From contig JAFGJH010000016.1 in NCBI GenBank assembly GCA_016929255.1, forward strand, positions 1 through 39,125: a stretch of DNA of 39,125 nucleotides, read 5' to 3'. Below, in pieces: positions 35,880 through 39,125 of this stretch. The DNA is from Candidatus Woesearchaeota archaeon. Lineage in GTDB: Archaea > Nanobdellota > Nanobdellia > Woesearchaeales > UBA11576. Made by a program: the position numbers and the translations under genes. Positions within the stretch are counted from its first letter, which is position 1. Every line of letters starts with the position of its first letter. Below the pieces are notes generated by a model, which was given only the letters and a program-made list of their open reading frames with translations, did no database searches and was not told where the DNA came from.

Positions 35880-36566
35880 TCAGTGGTACGTGTCCTTCTT
35901 GTCAGGGTGGTAGCTCCTGGGTATGTACTGCGAAGCTGTCGACAGCGAGTTCATTGCTTCCTCAATGCTCTTGAACTTCTTCGGCACCTTGAGCGGCTTG
36001 AGAGATTTTGAGTTGTGCTTGCGCGCGTCCCCCAGGTATGCTGCCGCCCCGTCCATGTCTGCGGGGTCCTTGATCTCTTTTTTCAGCAGCGATGTATGCC
36101 TGTATTGGAGGTGCCTGCCTGCCAGCGTGTTGACATATGTCTTGAGTATGTTCTCGATGGTGAGCTCGTTCTCGTTCTTGACCCTCTCGAAGAAGTCATC
36201 CTTGCCCATTCCGCCGAGGTAGTGCGATATCATGTTCTCCCAGGCGTTCTCCCCTTCAGGGGTCTTTGTCTTCTTGAGGTCTTGGACCTGCTGGTCGCTG
36301 AGCTTGAGGTAGTTCTTGGCTATCCTGTCTGCTGCTGTGTCCCACAGCTTGTCTGAGAATTCCCTGTGCGCCTTGTCCCCTTTCTCGGTCCAGTTTACCT
36401 TGCCGTCTATGCTCTTGTTCTTGTGCAGGTATTCTGATGCTGCATGGTGCACGTGGCTCGCGAGGCCGGTGTGGTGCTCATCATCCCCCAGGTCCTGGAG
36501 CTTTCCTACCAGGTCATGGTATTTCTTGTGCTTATCATAAACAGGAGTCTTGTTCTTTTCAGCCAT
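35880..36566 (-). CDS. small helical protein, unknown function, 228 aa
   Basis: Soluble, highly charged and mostly helical, with many His and Lys residues (for example HHTGLASHVHHAASEYLHKN near 30-50). No membrane segment, signal or Cys pair is visible. The start is chosen at ATG 36566 rather than GTG 36575, because GGTGA at 36573-36577 then makes a normal ribosome site six bases before it. I do not recognise the family. The gene is divergent from the nucleotidyltransferase-like gene and ends with its own T-tract, so it is probably a single-gene unit. Confidence 0.82.
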   Translation of the reverse strand: MAEKNKTPVYDKHKKYHDLVGKLQDLGDDEHHTGLASHVHHAASEYLHKNKSIDGKVNWTEKGDKAHREFSDKLWDTAADRIAKNYLKLSDQQVQDLKKTKTPEGENAWENMISHYLGGMGKDDFFERVKNENELTIENILKTYVNTLAGRHLQYRHTSLLKKEIKDPADMDGAAAYLGDARKHNSKSLKPLKVPKKFKSIEEAMNSLSTASQYIPRSYHPDKKDTYH

Positions 36567-36639
36567 TTGCGTCACCTTTTTTATTGATTGTTTTCAGTAT
36601 TTTACCTGTGTTGACAACCTCAGAATCATAAGCTTCAGA

Positions 36640-36649
36640 GCTTATAAAA
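36640..36649 (-). promoter_or_regulatory. TATA box of the 228-aa gene
   Basis: The minus strand reads TTTTATAAGC, about 78 bases before ATG at 36566, which predicts a leader of about 50 bases. A palindromic TTTATAAA at 36710-36717 could serve either direction. Confidence 0.45.
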
Positions 36650-36776
36650 TTTTCGTCTGATTACTAATGACTTTTTTGTCGCACTCCTGATGTTTTTGGT
36701 TTATAAGTATTTATAAATGCGGCTGGCTTCTTATGTGGCATGCCTGTATCAAGGCTCGTTTTAGACACGCTTGAGC

Positions 36777-36785
36777 TATTAAATA
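36777..36785 (+). promoter_or_regulatory. TATA box of the nucleotidyltransferase-like gene
   Basis: TATTAAATA is centred 26 bases before ATG at 36807, nearly the same spacing as in metG, so the mRNA is likely leaderless. A weaker GGGGTG lies seven bases before the start. TTTATAAA at 36710-36717 could give a second, longer transcript. Confidence 0.5.
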
Positions 36786-36806
36786 ACAGTCCCGGGGTGC
36801 TTTTCA

Positions 36807-38708
36807 ATGGCTAAGAAGGAGTATGCGAAGAAGGAGTATAAGAAGGAAGAACATTCAGTGTCAAAGGATGCCAAGGCGCCTTCCAAGGAGTCTGATGACA
36901 AGAAGGCCAAGGACCAGAAGAAGGCTGAGGAAGAGGAGATGATTAAGAAGCTCCCTCCTGAGGTGCAGGAGAAGCTCAAGGAGATCAAGGGCAGGCTGGA
37001 GAAGTTCCAGACAGAGGTCCTTAAGAAGTTTGAGCATTACATCATGGGCATAGCCCTGATGCCTCCGTCCAAGCAGGGGGAGAAGGTGGACAAGGACAAG
37101 ATAAACGTGCTTGTGCTGGTCGATGATTCTGATTCGCAGCGCATGACCAAGCAGGAGCTGAAGGACAAGCTCGGTGCTATAATGGAGAAGATGGCGCAGG
37201 ACATAGACAAGCGCCTCACTCCGCAGACAGTTATACTGTCTGATGTGTGGCAGTCGTGCTATGACGGCAAGTTCGACCTTCTGCAGCTGTTCGCGATGTG
37301 CGCCCCTGTGCATGACACTGGCATGATGTCCGCGCTTAAGATCGGCGAGATACACAAGGAGATGGTGATGAAGAAGTTCGAGAAGTACATCGTCTCTTAT
37401 GTGCTGTTCGGCTCCCTGACAAGGGGTCAGGCGACTTCAAAGTCCGACATAGACGTCGCGATAATAGTGGATGACACTGATGTGAAGAAGATGACGCGCG
37501 CTGAGCTGAAAGACAAGCTGCGCGCGATCATAATCGGCATGGGCCTTGACGCCGGCGACATGACAGGCATCAAGAACAAGCTGAACATCCAGGTGTACAT
37601 ACTGACTGATTTCTGGGAGTCCATCAAGGAGGCCAACCCGGTGATATTCACCGTACTCCGCGACGGCGTGCCCCTGTATGACCGCGGCATTTTCATGCCC
37701 TGGAAGCAGCTGCTGAAGATGGGCAAGATAAAGCCGAGCGCAGAGGCCATAGACATGTTCATGGCCTCGGGCGAGCAGATGGTCTCCAGGGTGAAGACGA
37801 GGCTGAAGCAGGTCGTCGAGACAGAGATCTACTGGTCCACCCTCACTCCGACCCAGGCTGCGCTGATGCTGTACGGCATCCCCCCTCCCACACCTAAGGA
37901 GACGGTGAACCTTGCTGAGGAGATATTCGTCAAGAAGGAGAAGCTTCTTGAGGAGAAGTATATCGAGACTCTCAGGGACATAAGGAAGTACTACAAGGGC
38001 ATCGAGCACGGCGAGATAAAGGACGTGACAGGGAAGGAGATAGATGACCTTCTCGACAAGGCCGACAAGTACCTCAAGAGGCTGAGCAGGCTCTTCACGC
38101 AGATAGAGAAGATGAAGGAGGAGGAGTCCATGCTCCAGGTCTATGAGACTGTCGTGACCATAATAAGGGATGTGCTCATCCTTGAGGGCATAGAGCGCGT
38201 AAAGGACATCGAGGTCATCAGGCATTTCGAGACAGAGCTTGTGCACAGGGGAAAGATCCCTGAGAAGTACCTGCGCATGCTGGACCATGTGGTGAAGGCC
38301 AAGAAGGACTATGACGAGAAGAGGCTCACCAAGGCGGATATAGAGAATGTGAAGAAGGAGTCTCGTGAGCTGGTCAAGTTCCTCGTGGAATACATGCAGC
38401 GCAAGAGGGGCCGTGAGCTTGAGCGCGCAAGGATACGTGTTAAGCACGGCGACAGGTACGGCGAGATACTTCTGCTGGAGGACATGGCTTTCATAATCCA
38501 CGACGTGGACAATGAGGACAGGGAGGTCACCAAGGCGCCTATCAACAAGGACGGCACCCTGGGCCAGATAACCGGCTCAAGCATGGAGGAGCTTGAGGAG
38601 CACCTTGCGAAGTACTCGATCCCGCCCAAGGTCTTCATAAAGGAGCCTGTCTTCGAGAAGATGAAGGAGATATTCGGGAAGGATGTGGAGATACTGGTCA
38701 ATTATTGA
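36807..38708 (+). CDS. tandem nucleotidyltransferase-fold protein, first copy degenerate, 633 aa
   Basis: After a Lys/Glu-rich start (1-60) come two related halves. The second (about 190-305) has the Pol-beta/MNT signature: G202-S203 in FGSLTRGQ and the metal pair D214/D216 in KSDIDVAIIVDD. The first (about 70-185) aligns with it: MTKQELKDKLGAI against MTRAELKDKLRAI, then VILSDVWQS against YILTDFWES. But it has K-I-N in place of D-I-D and lacks the GS motif, so it should be inactive. A long helical part (about 315-545) could be a HEPN-like or nucleic-acid-binding region; a small domain ends the chain. It may transfer nucleotides to RNA or protein. The substrate is unknown. Confidence 0.85.
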   Translation: MAKKEYAKKEYKKEEHSVSKDAKAPSKESDDKKAKDQKKAEEEEMIKKLPPEVQEKLKEIKGRLEKFQTEVLKKFEHYIMGIALMPPSKQGEKVDKDKINVLVLVDDSDSQRMTKQELKDKLGAIMEKMAQDIDKRLTPQTVILSDVWQSCYDGKFDLLQLFAMCAPVHDTGMMSALKIGEIHKEMVMKKFEKYIVSYVLFGSLTRGQATSKSDIDVAIIVDDTDVKKMTRAELKDKLRAIIIGMGLDAGDMTGIKNKLNIQVYILTDFWESIKEANPVIFTVLRDGVPLYDRGIFMPWKQLLKMGKIKPSAEAIDMFMASGEQMVSRVKTRLKQVVETEIYWSTLTPTQAALMLYGIPPPTPKETVNLAEEIFVKKEKLLEEKYIETLRDIRKYYKGIEHGEIKDVTGKEIDDLLDKADKYLKRLSRLFTQIEKMKEEESMLQVYETVVTIIRDVLILEGIERVKDIEVIRHFETELVHRGKIPEKYLRMLDHVVKAKKDYDEKRLTKADIENVKKESRELVKFLVEYMQRKRGRELERARIRVKHGDRYGEILLLEDMAFIIHDVDNEDREVTKAPINKDGTLGQITGSSMEELEEHLAKYSIPPKVFIKEPVFEKMKEIFGKDVEILVNY

Positions 38709-38744
38709 TTAACAATTAATTTCTGTATTTGTTCAGCTGTTTTT

Positions 38745-38883
38745 AGCAGCTCCGCCGCTTTGGCGTCGGTAGTGAAAAAAAATCACGGACCGGCCCAAGC
38801 GGCAAGGATATCATGCTGCGTAGCACTGTCACAAGGACATTGTCGGATTGCCGGCAAAGGGGCATAAGCAGCGCGGAGCTGCT
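38745..38883 (+). repeat. palindromic element after the nucleotidyltransferase-like gene (copy E7)
   Basis: Closing arms AGCAGCTCCGC (38745-38755) and GCGGAGCTGCT (38873-38883), perfect over eleven pairs. The element begins 37 bases after the stop codon. Inside is a stem of CCGCTT-type pairing with AAGCGG around a CGGT-GTGA / TCAC-ACCG hairpin with an A-rich loop. A small TGCT-GCGT-AGCA hairpin and the TTGCCGGCAA palindrome shared with copy E2 follow. Confidence 0.72.
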
Positions 38884-38949
38884 GAACAAATACAAATTTT
38901 TTATTTCTCTTTGTTGTGTTTCTCAAGGAATTCTTCCCTGCTCATGTTT

Positions 38950-39125
38950 ATTGAAAATGGCGCAAGGCCTACTCTTTCAAGAAGGGGGTGTAGCGCCTAA
39001 TGAAGCGTTCTGCGCCATTTTCAATTCCGCAGACTCGCCTGTCAGAAGCGAGTCCCGTAATACCGCGCCCTCTATCACTTACTTCGTGCGTGAAAGCCTT
39101 CAAGGAAACCTTGAAGTTTAGGGCG
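38950..39125 (+). repeat. palindromic element at the right window edge (copy E8)
   Basis: A perfect fifteen-base inverted repeat, ATTGAAAATGGCGCA (38950-38964) and TGCGCCATTTTCAAT (39011-39025), encloses a further AGGC-CTAC / GTAG-C-GCCT stem. CTTCAAGG-AAA-CCTTGAAG (39098-39116) forms another hairpin. Between them, the stretch around 39039-39060 partly matches the metG insertion core (CTG-CAG, then AGTCCC-TA). The element may run past the window end. Confidence 0.5.

Larger units (their letters stand above)
38709..39125. other. intergenic stretch packed with palindromes, no gene seen
   Basis: This holds the two elements listed separately (38745-38883 and 38950-39125). A + strand open frame runs through them, but it lacks a ribosome site and its sequence follows the palindromes, so I do not count it as a gene. 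TTTTT at 38740-38744 could be a weak terminator for the preceding gene. Confidence 0.6.

Noticed and set aside
38813-39121. Possible 102-residue gene at the right edge
   Set aside because: It runs through two palindromic elements, has no ribosome site, and shows no protein-like pattern.
38993-39125. attC-like ends (GCCTAAT and TTTAGGGC) around a folded stretch
   Set aside because: The end boxes differ from the attC consensus at key bases, and no cassette structure is present.

Overview
The window looks like a piece of an archaeal chromosome, most likely from the DPANN group (Woesearchaeota/Pacearchaeota-like). This is inferred from TATA-type promoters about 26 bases before start codons, AGG/AGA and ATA codon preference, a MetRS with zinc knuckles and an EMAP-type C-terminal domain, a MoxR/DUF58/BatA-like cluster, 'RAQITVF'-type single-anchor surface proteins and giant Cys-rich secreted proteins. 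No rRNA, tRNA, CRISPR array, transposase or integrase was seen.

Layout. (1) 1-4129: metG, then an unrecognised 476-aa gene with a TTG start. (2) 4373-27403: a tightly packed + strand run of nine genes for the cell envelope: a basic-tailed polytopic protein, then two apparently duplicated modules. Each module has a pilin-like-anchored 'RAQITVF' protein (745 and 691 aa), a giant secreted protein with Ig/FnIII-like and Cys-rich parts (1124 and about 3347 aa), a further secreted or single-pass protein (about 507 and 292 aa) and a six-helix membrane protein (317 and about 300 aa). (3) 27773-35775: a convergent minus-strand operon, read from right to left: BatA-like VWA protein, large double-VWA protein with a GATase-like middle, coiled-coil membrane protein, three-helix membrane protein, MoxR AAA+ ATPase, DUF58 protein. 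This is the standard MoxR-VWA set thought to assemble or remodel envelope complexes. (4) 35880-38708: a divergent pair, a small helical protein of unknown role and a protein with a tandem nucleotidyltransferase duplication whose first copy has lost its catalytic residues.

The most striking signal is not a gene. GC-rich palindromic elements of about 105-155 bp fill nearly every long gap. They share closing-arm sequences, and the variable bases inside the closing stem change in pairs. Several begin about 10 bases after a stop codon. One member (1558-1713) sits in frame inside metG and adds about 52 residues to the anticodon-binding region. Its core matches, in the same order and spacing, a copy at the left edge of the window upstream of metG. 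This resembles the Rickettsia palindromic elements that insert into protein genes, but in an archaeal setting.

A reasonable working picture is that the + strand operon encodes a large cell-surface apparatus and the convergent MoxR operon may help assemble it. That link rests on gene proximity only. All domain calls come from reading motifs by eye; no database search was possible.
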